In this document: positions 1 to 13,420 of the stretch, piece after piece | How the letters are laid out: each line of letters starts with the position of its first letter | Numbering within the stretch: position 1 is the first letter of the stretch | Source of the DNA: Stratiolaelaps scimitus | Lineage: Eukaryota; Arthropoda; Arachnida; Mesostigmata; Laelapidae | DNA length: 64,000 nt | Assembly: GCA_019614645.1 (NCBI GenBank) | Contig: JABWDB010000002.1 | Location: 10,763,501-10,827,500 of the forward strand | Reading direction: 5' to 3' | Program-made: the position numbers and the translations under genes | Notes under the pieces: generated by a model | Told to the model about the DNA's origin: nothing | What the model saw: only the letters and a program-made list of their open reading frames with translations | Databases searched by the model: none

Positions 1-1000
1 ATCATTGCTTTCGAAGGCTAGTCATTGGAAATTGGAAGCAGGAGATGGCAGCAGTGATAGGCAAGATGAGGCTGGGAACGGAGAGGAATCAAGGGGCGTG
101 ATCGTCTGGCCTCTTGCCTGGTGAGGCCACCCCTTTACCGGGACGTCGTCAACGTGGAATTGAACGGAGGACTTAACGGAGCAGAATTTATCTGTAATAT
201 AAGTAGGCCCCACATTTAGGAAACAATGTGACCGGGTGAACCAATCGGTGGGCGGGACTTTTTCAGGTTCGCCTCTCTCACAAGAGACGGTTGAACATCG
301 TATGTATCGTGGGTGCATTTATATTATCTTCACGGTACGCTGAACTCTGCAACGCATCGCAGTGAAATCTTGACAAGGCAGCAAAGCAGCCATTTTACAG
401 AGATAGATTCCAGACGAAGTATTTGGCATGCGTTGCGTAAAACTGGAAAGGTTGCACGGGTTGAATATGTAGGTTGCAAATGTCACTATGCAGACAGCAT
501 GCAAGCATAATTTAAGCGAATGTCCATGTGAGAATTGCGTTCACGTGTTGAATAACAGAATTGCAAGCACGTGTAGATGAACGTACAGGTTGCTCTGTGA
601 ATTGCCTGTCAATAAAACGGCCGAATTATTATAGAAACTCTCGTACGTGGTAACCGTATATTTTCAAAATGCTCACATAGTCTCCCTCTGATTTACTTAA
701 AAGTAAATCAGAGGGAGACTAAAGGTCATGTATATCTGATTTCGAACGGCCATTCATAAACCTATAGACACATATATTTTATTTTATATAAAGGGGGGTG
801 TTGCCACATACACATATCTGCGATTAGCCGGAGTGCATATAGACGACACAGTTTCTTAGTCACATAATGTTAGGTATACAAACCTTACACGGCCCGCCAT
901 CTGATCTGGTTTGCAATGCTATTCAATTTGTGAGTTCCCCTTTAAATATTGTCCCTTTTATCACCAAACGTTGTTCTTGTCAAGATCTTGTCAGTTTACC
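1..1000. other. Mixed-composition DNA, no gene recognised
   Basis: Short frames on both strands, none above about 100 codons and none resembling a known family. The only distinct structure is the perfect hairpin at 678-721, listed separately. The stretch becomes AT-rich between about 720 and 860. Confidence 0.6.
678..721. repeat. Perfect inverted repeat, 21-bp arms, 2-bp spacer
   Basis: The arms at 678-698 and 701-721 are exact reverse complements (left arm starts TAGTCTCCCTCTG) with only AA between them. A transcript would fold into a 21-bp perfect stem. With so short a loop it is unlikely to be a miRNA precursor. It is more likely a snap-back palindrome from replication slippage or the relic of a small palindromic element. 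Confidence 0.9.
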
Positions 1001-2880
1001 CAGAACGTGCAGTGGCGCACCACCGCCGACGAAATTTTCCACGTTTATCACCACTTTGTTAGCTACTCAACCACCTTGTTCTTATTGTAGTGTCTACCTG
1101 TTGCGGACGTTACCGTCGTTGCTATTACCCTCATCATGATTGTTGGTTTTGTTGCTGTCGCCGACGCCGTCATCCTGTTGAAATTGTACGGGGACGAAGC
1201 AAATCGCTGTGTTGGTCCGTTGGTTGGTCTCGCGGCTGTTCGCTTTCGTCTTGGCTTAGATACATTGGCTTGCTGGCAGGTAACAGACGATCTGTGGCGC
1301 CCGTTTCTTTGTGCAGCCTCGCTGCCTGCGTTTTTGTCTGGTGGGGCAGGAGCCCATGCCGTGGGGGCAACGTCGGTGCTGGTTCTCGGTGGTGTGCGAG
1401 TCGTACTCGGAAGCTCATACTAGACAGTCACGGCGTCTCCCTCTTTGCTATCGTCCCACTGATGCTCTTGTTTCTGCCTTCTCTTCTTCTGCTGCCACCG
1501 CGACCACTACGAGCATTGCCACCACCATCATCATGGCCCACCATCCACCATCGGCTGCTTCCTTTGCCCCTCGGCACCCCCCCAGCCCCAGCCCCTCTCC
1601 AACCCCTCATTCGCTCTGTGAGAGGGAAACGGATCACGAGTGTGTTCCTCTCGTTGCCGGTGGAGCCGCCGGCCACTTTCTATCCAGCCAGAGAACTCCC
1701 ACCTCGCTTGCAGAAGCCGCGGCGGCAGAGCAGCCACCAGCCAATTTGGTGTCGGCTTTCCTGTCTCCGCCTGGCGTCCTCTCCTCGTTTCCCAGCCCGT
1801 CCCAATTTCTTTATCCCTTATTCCCCGTATACCCTGTAAACCGAGGCCCCGACCCAGGGTCATAGCGCCGCCATACCGGTGGCCCTATCCCCGTCTATGC
1901 GACCGCACCACCGTCCTCGTCGTCCACTTCCAGGCAGGCGATGGCGGCATCCCCGACTGGTTCTCTCGCTACTCGCCAGGCTGAGTGGCCTCCGCTGGCC
2001 CTGTTGTTACGTCGGCAGCAGCAACCGGCAGCTTATGCCAGCCACACTCACTCTCTCCCTCTATTTCTCGTCGAAACGAAAGAAGAATCAGATCTTGTCT
2101 TTCTTGCATTATCTAGACGGGTCTGACGAGGGTAGAACGATGGAGAGGAAGCGAAACACGGAGAAAGACTGCGGAAACTAGGAGCGAGCGTGGCCCAGCA
2201 CATCCTATACCATCCCGGGCAGGCGAGGAGCCGCGTCCTGCTGCTGTCGGATCGGATGGAAGAACCGCTGCGACGACTACTGCCTAGTGAGAGCGTCTGT
2301 GTGTCCGACCGGCGTTTCTGTATATGAGCGGCGTGTGTTTGTGGGGGTCTTTTTCTTACTTCTCCAGTCTTTACCCCCCCTTTAGCCCCCTCCCCCACGT
2401 GTCTCTAGATAAGATAGGATAATGCGAGGCAATCGTATAAGATAATGCAATTATGTTGCTGATGCGACCACAGCGCCACGTCCCCTCCGCAGCCATAGAC
2501 ACACGTCGGCCGACCGGCCGGCCGGCCGACAGAAAGGGCTGCCTGCCCCACAAACCTCACGAAGTCCTGCTGCTTGCGGGGTTATAGTAAAACATGGAGT
2601 TGACTGACGGTGGGTGTTGCAAGAAGCATCTTCTCCCTGCTTTTGTTGCCGGTTGTTCATCGGTGTGTCCTTGTCGCGTTCACACATCATGGGATAGGAA
2701 CGGGTGGAAACCAGCTCGTGCTGAAGGGTTTGGCAGCCAGACCTACAATTATACGCACGCAGATGGTACGCGTCTCGACGACTGGGGCAGTGATGCCACC
2801 GGAGCATGACGTTGTAATGAGCGAACGCAGACAGGTTTCCATAAGAAGACATGATGATAGCTTTGATCTTTAATTTCAGC
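1000..2880. other. GC-rich block, no recognisable gene
   Basis: CpG-containing DNA. The plus strand is markedly pyrimidine-rich at about 1,480-1,840. A 249-codon plus frame (1090-1839) overlaps several others on both strands, and its product is rich in Ser, Pro, Arg and Leu with no domain I recognise, so it looks like a by-product of low stop-codon density. It may be regulatory DNA, a UTR or a non-coding first exon; the sequence does not decide. Confidence 0.5.
2505..2530. repeat. GGCC/CCGG simple repeat with flanking inverted repeat
   Basis: Short GC-only run built of GGCC/CCGG units and bounded by complementary ends (GTCGGCCG at the left, CGGCCGAC at the right). It can form a very stable short hairpin inside the GC-rich block. 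Confidence 0.8.
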
Positions 2881-5020
2881 CACAATGTCGCTCAGAACCG
2901 TTTTTGGCGACCCACTTTATGAGTGGAGGTGTGGGCCAGATCTACTGAAATCAAAATCTACTGAAAGCACGAACACGAATCGAGTCTTCTGTTGGCACTC
3001 GTCGTGTCACTACTGACACTATGCTATGTAGCGCAGCTCTCAAACGTGTATACTTGCAGCGCATGTAGGAGTCTCACAATAAAGAGGTTTGTGGAGCAGC
3101 GTTTAACTAGATATGCTGAATATTGAGTATGTAAAATGATACCACTTAATGTCTCGCATAGTGACAGCATCGGTTGGTTAACGAACTACGTCCTGAAGCC
3201 ATTTTCACCCCAGTTCGAAGGTGTTATTCTAGACTCTGAAGGTTTTACATGAGAGGAAAGGCCAGATTGAAAAAAATTAACGATTTGTCTTCCCTCGGGC
3301 TGCTTAAGGAACGCGGGAAAGCCGGCATATGCGTCAGATCTGGCGGAATTATTCCTGCAATGGCTGTCGAGGGGAAACCACCTATTCTAGTTGTTCCCTT
3401 GCAGCAAAAAGATGGCCCAAATGTTGGCTGGCAGCATCGATTTGCTCAAAGAAGTGGTAGATGACAATGAAAATTAGGTGTGGTAACGCTATTGATGAAC
3501 ATGCGATCGTTGAAAACTTACCAAAGCACTATCTTGAGTGCGTAAATCGAATAATTTAGCGCAGTTCGTCTAAATCGCAGTAAAAAATGTCCTTTCAAAC
3601 TCTAGTTCAATACTTAAATACGTTTAAGTGCGTGAATGTTTGCTTGAAACGCCCTAATAACTAACATATTATTCTATGGTATAGGGAAGATCTTTCTCCA
3701 ATTGCACACAATAATAAGAATATATTTATGATTAGGCAATTTTTTGTTATGCCTATATGACAAATGTGTAAACAAATACGTTTTATGATTGTGAATGTAT
3801 AGTCAATATTCTCAACTGCACTTTTACGCATGTTTTGGTTTATATACATGCCTGTATTGTTTTAGGTTTGAAAGGGCAAGCTGCGTCAACGAATCACGAA
3901 CGCACGATCCGATTCGGTTGGGACGGTCTCGAGGCGTGCTGCGTCATGCTGTGGCTGCTGCTGGGACAGATCCGGCTCGTCTCGGCTGGTTCACAAGTGG
4001 GCCACGAAATGTCGTCCACACGGTAGTCGAAATACGAAGGCAGAATGTTTTCGTTTTTTTTCTTGGCCACGCTCCAAGCCGCAGAGGCCCTAAGGATAGA
4101 GGGAGTTAGCCTGGCTGGCCCTTCGCCCTAGTCCGCTTCCAACTCGTCCGAGGCTTCCCGACTGACTTCGTCATTCGACGAAGTCATCCTCGTTCCTCTG
4201 GGCGTCGCTAAATGACGCCGTTGCCATTGCGATATGGCATGCATGTCAGCGCGCCGACTACTATGGGTTTCTCTTGTGGCTGGAGACAGCGAACTGTCTA
4301 GCGGTAGCACGGTAGCATGTCGAGAGAAAGAAAGAGAGAGAAATTGTCATCACGAAGTATCCGGAGTGCAACCCTGTAGCAAGAGAAAGCAACGTTGTTG
4401 TCACAGCATGGGCGGTGATGAACAGAGGACGTCACAACTCTTGAGCACAACCTCGATCACGGACCGTACACGGTGTTACGGACGAAGAATGTGCCAAGAC
4501 GCTGGAAGAGCCACAATAGAATACTGGGTAGATTATGTCAGATTGAACGGGCTATGGCCAAGAGCCAGAGTAAGTCAAGCCGGAATATTGAATTAGTAAC
4601 AGTTATGCGAGACTAGCTGTTCGCACGGTTTTGCAACTGGTATTCGTGAAGATCCCTATACGTTTTGGTAAGAAGATTCCTCACATGCTTTGTCTGATTC
4701 ACTCAGTTTAGTAGCTAAGCGAAACTAGATTTGTCTAGACAAATGTGGAACTCCTTTAGACTTTGGACGATTTTGCATGCAACGAGGTAACACATAATCA
4801 TGCGATGGACGGAACTAACAATTTTTAGTTAGTTGCTTAACACTTTTTGTGCTTAGGGTATCTCCGTTGAATATACTGTTTCGCAAGAAGTAACACCTCT
4901 CAGCCTCACGCCGGTGGCGGGGTGAAGACGAATTCAAAACTAGGAACATCGTCGTAGTAGTTACCTCAGCAAATGGAAATACTAATATCTAGATGCCAGT
5001 GTTGCCGATGTTATGGACAA
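2880..5020. other. AT-rich spacer with two short palindromes
   Basis: No coding feature recognised. It holds an inverted repeat at 4163-4186 (10-bp arms TGACTTCGTC / GACGAAGTCA, loop ATTC) and a perfect 16-bp palindrome at 4729-4744 (ATTTGTCTAGACAAAT). Neither sits beside a visible gene. Confidence 0.6.
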
Positions 5021-6330
5021 AGCCGCGTGTTAACGAGCCCGTTCGCATTGTCCCTGCGCTCTTGGTTTGCCCGTTTTTATTTTTGAGCGTTTAAGGGCAA
5101 GAACTTCACAGCTAGGGTATTCGTCACGGTAGTGTGAGACTCCTGCCGATGGTGGAGATTGGAAGCAGGAGCGAGCACTCGAGAAAGATTGATTGTTGCA
5201 ACACCAGAATGAGCGAACAGTTCAGCATGTACTTCAGGAAGCTAAATTTCGTGCAATCGTGCAATCGACTGCGAATTATTTGGGCCTTCGGGGAGGTTTG
5301 AATCTGTGGAGCTGACTGCGTCCTGTTCATCTCTCGTTCATTCCTCTTCCAAGAGGCCGAAAGCAGTTCGACGTGTGCGCGAACCCAGCGCGTCTGTTGG
5401 CAGCCTGTCGGGGTGGGTTCAACCCAAGTACAGTCAGTTAGCCTGTTCGTCAATCAGGAAACGCGACCCGAATCCGAAGCTTCTACGGTAGGGCCGGGCC
5501 GGGCCGTTCATGCCTTCGTTGATATACACCTGCGAGCTAAGAACGACCCGGAGACCAGCGGAGGACGAAAACTACTAGCGGACAAATGGAATCAGCTTAG
5601 GTCCCCTTCGAAACTGGCATTGCAACCGACACAACTCGAAACTGCCGCTCGTGTCGGCTAGAAGCAACGCCTCCCACAACGCCTACTGCGCCACAGCAGT
5701 CAGCTTGGTTTGAAGGGCAGCTACGGCGGCCCAACTTTGCCACGTACATCCGTTGCGAGCACCTCGAAAGCTAAGCAGTGCCTTCTCTGTGCCGCGACTG
5801 ACGGCTACCATGAAGTAGCTTTTCGGGGGCAGGTGGCAGGCTCACTTATTCTTGTGAGCAAGGAGAAGCAACTGCAATCACAACCATCACAAGCAAGGTT
5901 CCATCTTTCTTCCCCATCACTAGATCCCGACCCGGCCCTCCGTCGGCTCTTTCATTACGTGCACGCCACGCTGGTTCGCGTAGTGGCGCTAGCTGCCTCC
6001 TCAGAAGCTAGAGCAGCAGCAGCAGCTGACCTGCTTTCCCCACATCGTTCAGGGGTAGCTACGCCACAGGACGGAACCCCAGTTCTACGGCTGCTTAGTG
6101 AGGTGGTCTTCGGCAGAATGTTTTCCACTTTCTTCCTTCCACCCTTCTCTCTCCCTGCGCCTGCCGCTGGCCTTTTGATAGCAATGAGATCCATGCTGCA
6201 ATTGGGACGGCAGAGAAGCTGAACAAGCAACGTGTATGTGGCACCATGTAGTCATGAAAGACTTCGTAACCGGCCACTCTACCGAGGGTGGAGAGCGCGA
6301 TTGCTAGCAAAGCCAATGGCCCTGTTCATC
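5020..6330. other. GC-rich block, no recognisable gene
   Basis: A 170-codon plus frame (5710-6222) overlaps a minus frame over its 3' half. Its Ala/Ser-rich part comes from a short (GCA)n run near 6,010-6,030. No domain seen; probably non-coding. Confidence 0.5.
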
Positions 6331-9300
6331 TAGCGAAAAACAAGAAAAAGGTTCACGTGTTATCACAAACGTGTGAGGTGGGTGCTTGTAGCTGTTGGAC
6401 GTTGCTACTGCAGGTGACCTTATTTATAGCGTTATCGACGACTTGTGTCGCGATTCGTATCAAGCAGAGATAAGTTTCACTTTGCAGAAGATGTCTCAGA
6501 TATTTACGTGTAGCATTCTAGGGCTAAATGGGAGAACTGAATTATCTTCGCATCGACTCAGTGGACAATGAGAATTGCGTGGTCTCGTTTCATAGGACAA
6601 CTTGTGCCTCACTTATAATATCGTACATAAGTGGCTTCCAATTGAGTATCGGCATTTGTCCAGAATCGCTCTTCCATACCGTGTGAGCCAATAATCTAAA
6701 TTTTAGTGACGAACATCAGCAAACTACCGAGTTACTACTATTTATGATATCTGTCTGATAAGATTAATAATTTGTGTTTGCATCGCATAACGTCCCCAGG
6801 ATAAATCAAGCATTTTAGTGACCACGTAGAAAAGACGTTTCAATAGGAAACTTCCATATTTGTGAGCAAGAAGTTCGCACTCAGATTTCACATGAATATT
6901 TGTCGTCTAAATTGTTGACATGCTACAGTGGCCCTTATATTTCAATCTATGATTACGTCTATTCGGCGTGAAAGCTCTTAACTCTTTATTACGATCACTT
7001 ACACGCATAGGTTTCTCACTTTTGCTGCCTTGTCACCGTTGACGCGTTCGCAGTTTTCTCTAGACGCAGCCTTAGCCCGAATGTCCTGCCGGACGGGCCT
7101 TCTGCGCGAGGTGTAGAGACTCTTCTTTGAGAAGGGTAGCCTGATGTACAGGTCTAGTATCACTAGCGGAGGCAGACGGCTTTTCGGAAACCTATGGGCT
7201 CCGTCACCTCACCATTCGTCCCTCGTAAACAAGCGGCAGGGGCATAAAAAACGATAAGAGTGACGTGTCGTCGGATGTCGCTGTGGAAAGGTCGCTCGTC
7301 GTGATTGGTCAGAGTTGGATCTCAGAATCCCGTTTATGGGTCTGGTCTTCTTCGGCCCTTGGATGTAGCACGTGTCAATAGCAAGGTAGGGCAAAAGGCA
7401 GGAGAGGGAAAACATCGTGAAGATAAATTGTGGTAGTGCTGAAGTCTTTTCGGGCTAGTTTCAGCCTTTTTTTTTTAGTTCTCTTATATAATGCATCCAG
7501 TCGAATGACTTTGCAAGGCGCGCTCGCTCTTAGGCACCGTACCAGCTTACAATATCTTACATATATAATGTATGAAACGTGCGAAGAGGCTAATCGCAGC
7601 TGTCTACATATTAGAAACATATAAAGAGTGTTCGCACTTGGACCAATGGTATGTGAGCGTCTCTTCAGTCACCAGATTCAAAATCCTCAATTTTTTTAGA
7701 GTTCTTGCCTTCCAGTGCCTACTCGAGACTATTTTCGGAACATTTCGATGTTTCGATCTTGGCGCACTTCACTATAGCACCGTCATAGCTTACACGCAGA
7801 TCAACGTCAGAAATATATGGAGGCTATAAAGTTTTGACGTAGGGGTAGTCTGCCGATAACTAACGGTAGCCAAAAGGCCTTGGCTGCTGCTGTCTGGGGT
7901 CTGTCAAATACTTCATCGATTTGTGCTTGAACTTTTCCCAGGGAGGAGGGGGCTTAGTTTCATGTAATACCCCCATATGAAATCTGGGACCCTATAGAAA
8001 ACCACGTCAACGTCGTCAGAACAGACGCTCACATAAAGACTTTGAGACTGAACTGAGAAAGAAAGTGGGACACACGAATATTCGTTGTTACAAGCAGTCC
8101 AATTGATAGGTCTTGGCTTCATTTAGTATTATACGATGTTGATGTCTTTAATGTTCAATGGCGTCACCGCTGCGATTCCATGACCGGATGGCAGAGTCCC
8201 TTTGATATAAGCGTGAAGGCCATAAGTAGCAATGATAACAACAACATGGCGTTCCTTTTTTGGTACAGAAACTCGTGGAGATCGAACCCATCTATTTGAT
8301 TATATTTGCTCATACATACATATGGTGGCAACAAGAGGCACGACGGAAGAAAGAAAGATCGTTTTGAAAAATGTGCTCTATCTGAAAAGAAACGAGTTGT
8401 GAGAACGATCAACCTCAATTCCGTGTCAAAATTACTCATTATGTATGTTGTTAATGTCCGATGAGATTTCTTTTCATTGCGTCCATGGTGTTCCTCTACG
8501 AAGAATACAGGTTACGCCTCATTATGGTATCGCATCGTTAATTTGCAGCGGCACCTCGTGTGCTTTTTATCTTGTTGTGTCACTTCGTGCCGCCTTTCAG
8601 TGGCCCAGATGTTCCTGCTGAACTGAGTGGTAATTCTGGCCCCTCAATGTCCAATACCCGTTGTCCCTTGCACCTGTCAAGAATAAATAATTTACTGATC
8701 CCATAACTAGCAGAGAATATTTTATTCGGTGTGTACTTTAGCGAGTAATACGCTAAAGTTCATAGAATTGAGCCCTTTTGCAAGGAAGCAAAATTTTTTT
8801 CTCATAAAATTCTAACATTGCGCACTAAGACGAGATAGTTTGGCAGGTTGTTAAAGTCACAAGGGGATCCGGAAAATGTATTTAATTTGATTGATTACAA
8901 TGTCTAAATTAATGTTTCATAATTTGTCTTCTCCTTGAAGTCCAAAGGCCTCTTCATCAATTTCATGCCCCTGTTGCGTAATGTAACACATAGATGACTG
9001 CAGACACAATGTTACAAGCAATACGTGTCTACACTAGTACATGGTCATGTTCACAGAGAATCAGATCAGCAATCGGATAGAACATTGTGTAGTCTCATTA
9101 GTGGAGAACACAACTACAGAATTGTTTCGTAATCAAATTTTAACCATAGTTGTGGATAGCGTATCTTTTTATGGAGGATGCTTATATTATATATTAGTCA
9201 TATGTATTCGACGGGTGTCAATATCGAAGGTTCTGCTTCGCCTAGATAGTCCACGTTGGCGTTTCTGCAACATCAGCCCGTAGCCAATTGTTTATACATA

Positions 9301-9340
9301 ATATATCCTTGACTGAATAGCGCCGACATCGTCTGAGTTC
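6330..9340. other. AT-rich spacer, no gene recognised
   Basis: Only short frames. An imperfectly isolated inverted repeat at 8735-8759 (arms ACTTTAGCG / CGCTAAAGT, loop of 7) is the only structure noticed. Confidence 0.6.
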
Positions 9341-10913
9341 CTAATTCGTATTGGACAACCTCCTTAGCTTCTTCAGTCGCGATGTCCATGCAGCCGTTTG
9401 ACAACAGCAACAACAACAACAGCGACAGCACGATGGGTCTGTACTATCAGTGCCTCTGTAAGGTCATCAATAATTAGCCTAACGCGCCTTCGGTAAATGG
9501 ATCGATGGATATTGTACGAGATGAATCAAGCGAAGGACGAACGAAGAGACAGGCTACTCGGGTGTCCCTAACGAATAGCGACTATGCTCAGACGGCAACG
9601 GGATCCGTATGGACGGCCGCCACCCTTCGACTGACTCGGCCGTGACTGCATGTCCCTGCTTGCCAGCTGGCAGGAAAGCTATCGGCTCCAGGACACCGAA
9701 GCAGTAGCATTCGTCCAGACACCATCTATGCCCATATAGTGGGTTGGAAGCCAGCGCGCCTTAGCCGACGCCCGACGCCACCGGTTCTACTGCTGCTCGC
9801 TGGCTCCTTCGCTCTGCTGTCCGTCGAGTTCATGGAGAATGAACGAAGGGGTGTAGTGCTGGGGTGACCTAAAGTCTCTTCCGCAGTCGGTTCCTGCTGG
9901 CAAGGCAACCCCCAGACCTCGGGGCCGAGGGAAACGGGTGTACAGGGGGGAGGCGTGGCAGCCTGACTGTCGACTGCCTGATAGATGGAACTTAGTTGAT
10001 GTGTCACGAACAAGCAACGAACGAACGAACGCGAAACTGAACGCGACCCTTACGAAAGAAGAAGGGAGTACGAACGCCAGAGAGTAGAAGAGCGGTACCG
10101 AGACAGAAAGAATAGGGGAGACGGCTGACGGGCTCGTAGGAGCGCCAGGGCGCCGGCAGCGGGGGTTCGCTCTGGCGGAGGAGAGAAAGGAACGAGGATT
10201 CGTCCTTGCAGAATCGGGGAGCCACCACCCCCGCTAGGCGGTGACCTGGCGGTAACGAGACGCCGGCACCATTCTAGTCTTGGCTTTCACACACAGTCCC
10301 TCCATCAGTCAGTGGTGCGTGGTCCGTCAAAGCGGAGACGGAGGGGTGTACGTGTGGTCTTAGGCACGGACCCAGCACGGTCGCACGGGACACCGCCTTG
10401 CAGGCAGCCCCGACATTGGTCGAAGTTAGCCGTGGCTGGCAGCTCACCACTGAAGTAGGGAGGGAGGGAGGGAGAGAGATAGAGAAGTCTGTTTGTGTGT
10501 GTGAAAGAGAAAGTCCGTTCCTTCGACTCTTTGGAACGCTTGGCGGAGAATTGAGCTGGGGGTTGGGCCGGATGAATTCGAAGCCACCGATGGCGTGGGG
10601 GTCTGCAAAATGATGGGGCGAACAAGATTCGTAGGTTGGCGCATTGGGCAACGCAACGGATGGATCTGGTTGATTTAGAAAATGAAGTTGATTCTGAATG
10701 CAGGGGACAGGAGAGACAGAGAGTATACGAGAGGGAATAAGAGGAAGAGTTGGAGGGAGATGGGAGTGAGCGCTGCAGGATGGTAGTGGTTGTGGTGGTG
10801 GTGGTGGATTGATGGACGCCGTTTCCTGCTCGCGCACACAGCGGCGCAGCGTTTCGGGTGTCCGACATCCCTCTTGACGTACAGCCCCTGGGTCTCTACT
10901 CGTCGCCGGCAAT
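9340..10913. other. GC-rich block with simple-sequence tracts
   Basis: Contains (CAA)n at about 9402-9421, (GAAC)n at 10017-10033, a purine tract of GGGA units at 10457-10483, a short (GT)n just after it and a GGT run at 10781-10808. A long minus frame (10274-11023) spans it but is rich in Pro, Ser and Thr and overlaps other frames; I do not consider it a gene. Confidence 0.5.
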
Positions 10914-11425
10914 CTACAATGCATATGGGAAGAAATCACGAACACAGATAGATCTAAGCCATTCCCAAATATACGCATACACCAAACAAGTGTTCGATGT
11001 ACGAGGAACATAACTACTTGCATAGGGCAAGTAGTCAGACATTACAATCGACAACTGGTAATGCCGTATTATTATCGATATTATTAATTGTCGATCAGTC
11101 TCGACCTGTCCTGAGACAGGTTCCACAATAGCAGGCTCATGTACGGTGGTCAGCAATCTGCCCTCGATTTCAAGGGCTTCTGGTGCAGGCAGAGTCTTTA
11201 AATTGATTTTCCAGATATTGATTTGATTCTCACAGGCATTCAATGTAGAAATCAGATCTAAAGCCTCCAACCCTCTGATCGCAGTTGGTTTTTCAGTCGC
11301 TAACGGATACACGAGAACCTCCATACATCTGTATCGTGTCCGGAAATAGAAAACGAGGAGATTATCGTCGATTTGATCTATGACCGGTTGCAAACAATGA
11401 AAGCACAGAAAATCCAAACGGTTTT
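10914..11425 (-). pseudogene. Possible LTR-retrotransposon pol remnant (protease C-terminal region)
   Basis: The minus strand stays open for about 167 codons. Its first ~110 residues look protein-like rather than random: a stretch reading RYRCMEVLVYPL, then IRGLEALDLIST, then ENQINIWKINLK, and later VHEPAIVEPVSG. Retropepsin-type proteases of Gypsy-class elements typically have an I-x-G-L/M-D-x-L segment followed by a beta-strand and a linker to the reverse transcriptase, and this order fits. Just upstream, in another minus frame near 11,500-11,525, GLIDLSALI resembles the LIDTGA active-site loop with key residues changed, and stops surround it. No RT domain follows. The family is inferred from pattern only; it could be another decayed gene. 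Confidence 0.35.
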
Positions 11426-11429
11426 AGCC

Positions 11430-13420
11430 GCTGAGACATCGAGAAGCAGCGACACAAACACGTTTATTTGAAAGAGAATGTGCCGCTGCTATTGTTGTCG
11501 TCGAATGAGCGCGCTAAGATCAATTAGACCCTTAGCTCTTTAGTTCGCAAGTCGTGTCCTCTACTTATTGCCAGCACTCGCAATACTGGTAAGAGCAGGA
11601 AAAGAAGCGTCGTAGCGTCGTAGACATTCTGACGCTGCAGGGACGCTGGCGCAACGGGCCGAGTCAGAACTTGGACGCCACACTGGTGGTCGCTTGCTTT
11701 GCTCCACATTGCCACACGCTGACACTGTAATGCATCTCTCTCTGTCTCCCTTGCTCTCTCACTCACTATCTGTATTGCACTATCGTCAGGCCTGGCTGCC
11801 GTACATCGTCTTTCGGCAGCATCCGCGGGCGTCCAGCCGTGCGCTAAGTGTATCACCGACATTGCGGGTGAGGACTGGGACTAACAACAAACTCAAGAAC
11901 AATTCGACACCGACCTACTAATACAACTACTATCATACCACTCGTCGTAGAGGCGAAGGGACGATCTCATCAGGGGACGTACTTACTTGCGTCTTCATTG
12001 TCGGCCGGTGGTAGTCGTATACGTCGCATCGTCGACGACCGGTACGGCCGTCACGAGGCATCGGATTGTAGTTGCTGTTGTCAGTTATTTTGTGGTCGTC
12101 ATCGAAGGGGTCCCCATGCCTGCACCACCACCTCCAGCTGGAATACCCTCTGCAGGGGTGATACGCTAACTACTTATACTACAACTACGATTGCGGCCGC
12201 TTCTTCATCTCCACAGTTGTCCACAGCGGGTCAATCGTACAATGTCTGTCGTCGTTCTTCTTCACGCGTTCTCCATCCCGCAATCATCGTGCTCCTCTGC
12301 CCCCTAGACTGTGCCGTGTCCAGCCGCGGTCCGCAGTGGCTCAGTCGTATGGCAGTGCTTTGCCGTATACGCGCAGACACCCAGACACTAAGTCACAAAC
12401 GAAGGACGCAGTCGGCGCGAAGGGGGGCTGAGGGATGCCAAGTAGCACCATCGTCCGCGAGTCGCGTAACCGTCGGACAGAGTTGTGTTAGAGAGTGGGT
12501 AAGTAAGTGAGTGGAAGCAGTGCAAGCAAGCAGGGCGGCAGCTCGGCTTATTGACTAAAGCAGTCCAACTCTCTACCCCGGGGCTGCTATTTCTATTGCT
12601 GGTGGCCGCTATGTATGTATGTATAATATGCGCCGAAGTCGGCGACTTCGACCGTGTGTTCTTGCTGCATGAGCATTGTGATTGCGGGATGGCCGCGAGA
12701 AAGAAGGCGGTAGTAGTGACGACGTAGTGGCGGTGCATCCTGTGGAAGACCCGAGAGGCTTTCGGATCGGGTCAGCTGGGAGAGGAGCCAGCCAACATTT
12801 CGTTGCCCCCTTTGGCCAACGACAGGGCAAGAACTGGTGGTGGTCGGTCGGCCACACGCGCTGGTGTGGGGGTCAGGTCGAAGGTACTTTTGCAGTTGCG
12901 TGTTGGGTAATGACACGGAACAAACAGACCCCGAAACCGATACACGAGCAACAAGAGCAGCAGCAAGACCAAGAACAACACGAGGAGGAGACGAACTGAC
13001 TACAGAGTATGGGCGCACCTTACATACAGCAAGTACACAGATCAGACGACATAGGCGTCACCAGAGCTACAGTTAGTTTGCATATCAACAGAGAGAAATG
13101 ACTGCCACATCCCGTGAGTCCGTTGTGTGTCGCGAAGCGCGCGCATTATGCGCCCACCCATCAGTATGTGGCTTTTTGTCGTACTCATGTGCGCCACTTA
13201 GACTTAGGCGATTTTATCCTGTCTCTCTGTACCTCTCTTCTCTCTGATTTGGCACGATCCTGTCTTGCTTATCTTTTATTATGGCTCACCCACAGTACGC
13301 AGCTGTATCTAACAGAAGATCTGGCCACGCCCTGTGAGTTACAACGGGTGCTCTCGCTAGCTAGCCTAATATTATTATTACAAACATTATATTACAAAGG
13401 TATATTAAGTAGTTTAAGTC
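11430..13420. other. GC-rich block, no recognisable gene
   Basis: Overlapping frames on both strands, the largest about 170 codons (11998-12510, plus). Holds (ATGT)n at 12610-12625 and CAG/CAA-rich sequence near 12,945-12,990. The last ~340 bases are a transition to AT-rich DNA without recognisable content. Confidence 0.5.

Noticed and set aside
1090..1839. 249-codon plus frame in a GC-rich block
   Set aside because: Overlaps several frames on both strands, low-complexity Ser/Pro/Arg content, no domain. Explained by pyrimidine skew and few stops.
8270..8320. tRNA B-box-like sequence (minus) at about 8,290; similar ones near 14,113 and 48,704
   Set aside because: No matching T-stem, A box or acceptor stem could be assembled.
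9303..9312. ATATCCTTG, resembling a U12-type 5' splice site
   Set aside because: No exon or matching branch/acceptor context visible; eight-base matches are expected by chance.
10274..11023. 249-codon minus frame
   Set aside because: Pro/Ser/Thr-rich translation of simple tracts, overlapping a second minus frame of 187 codons. No domain.
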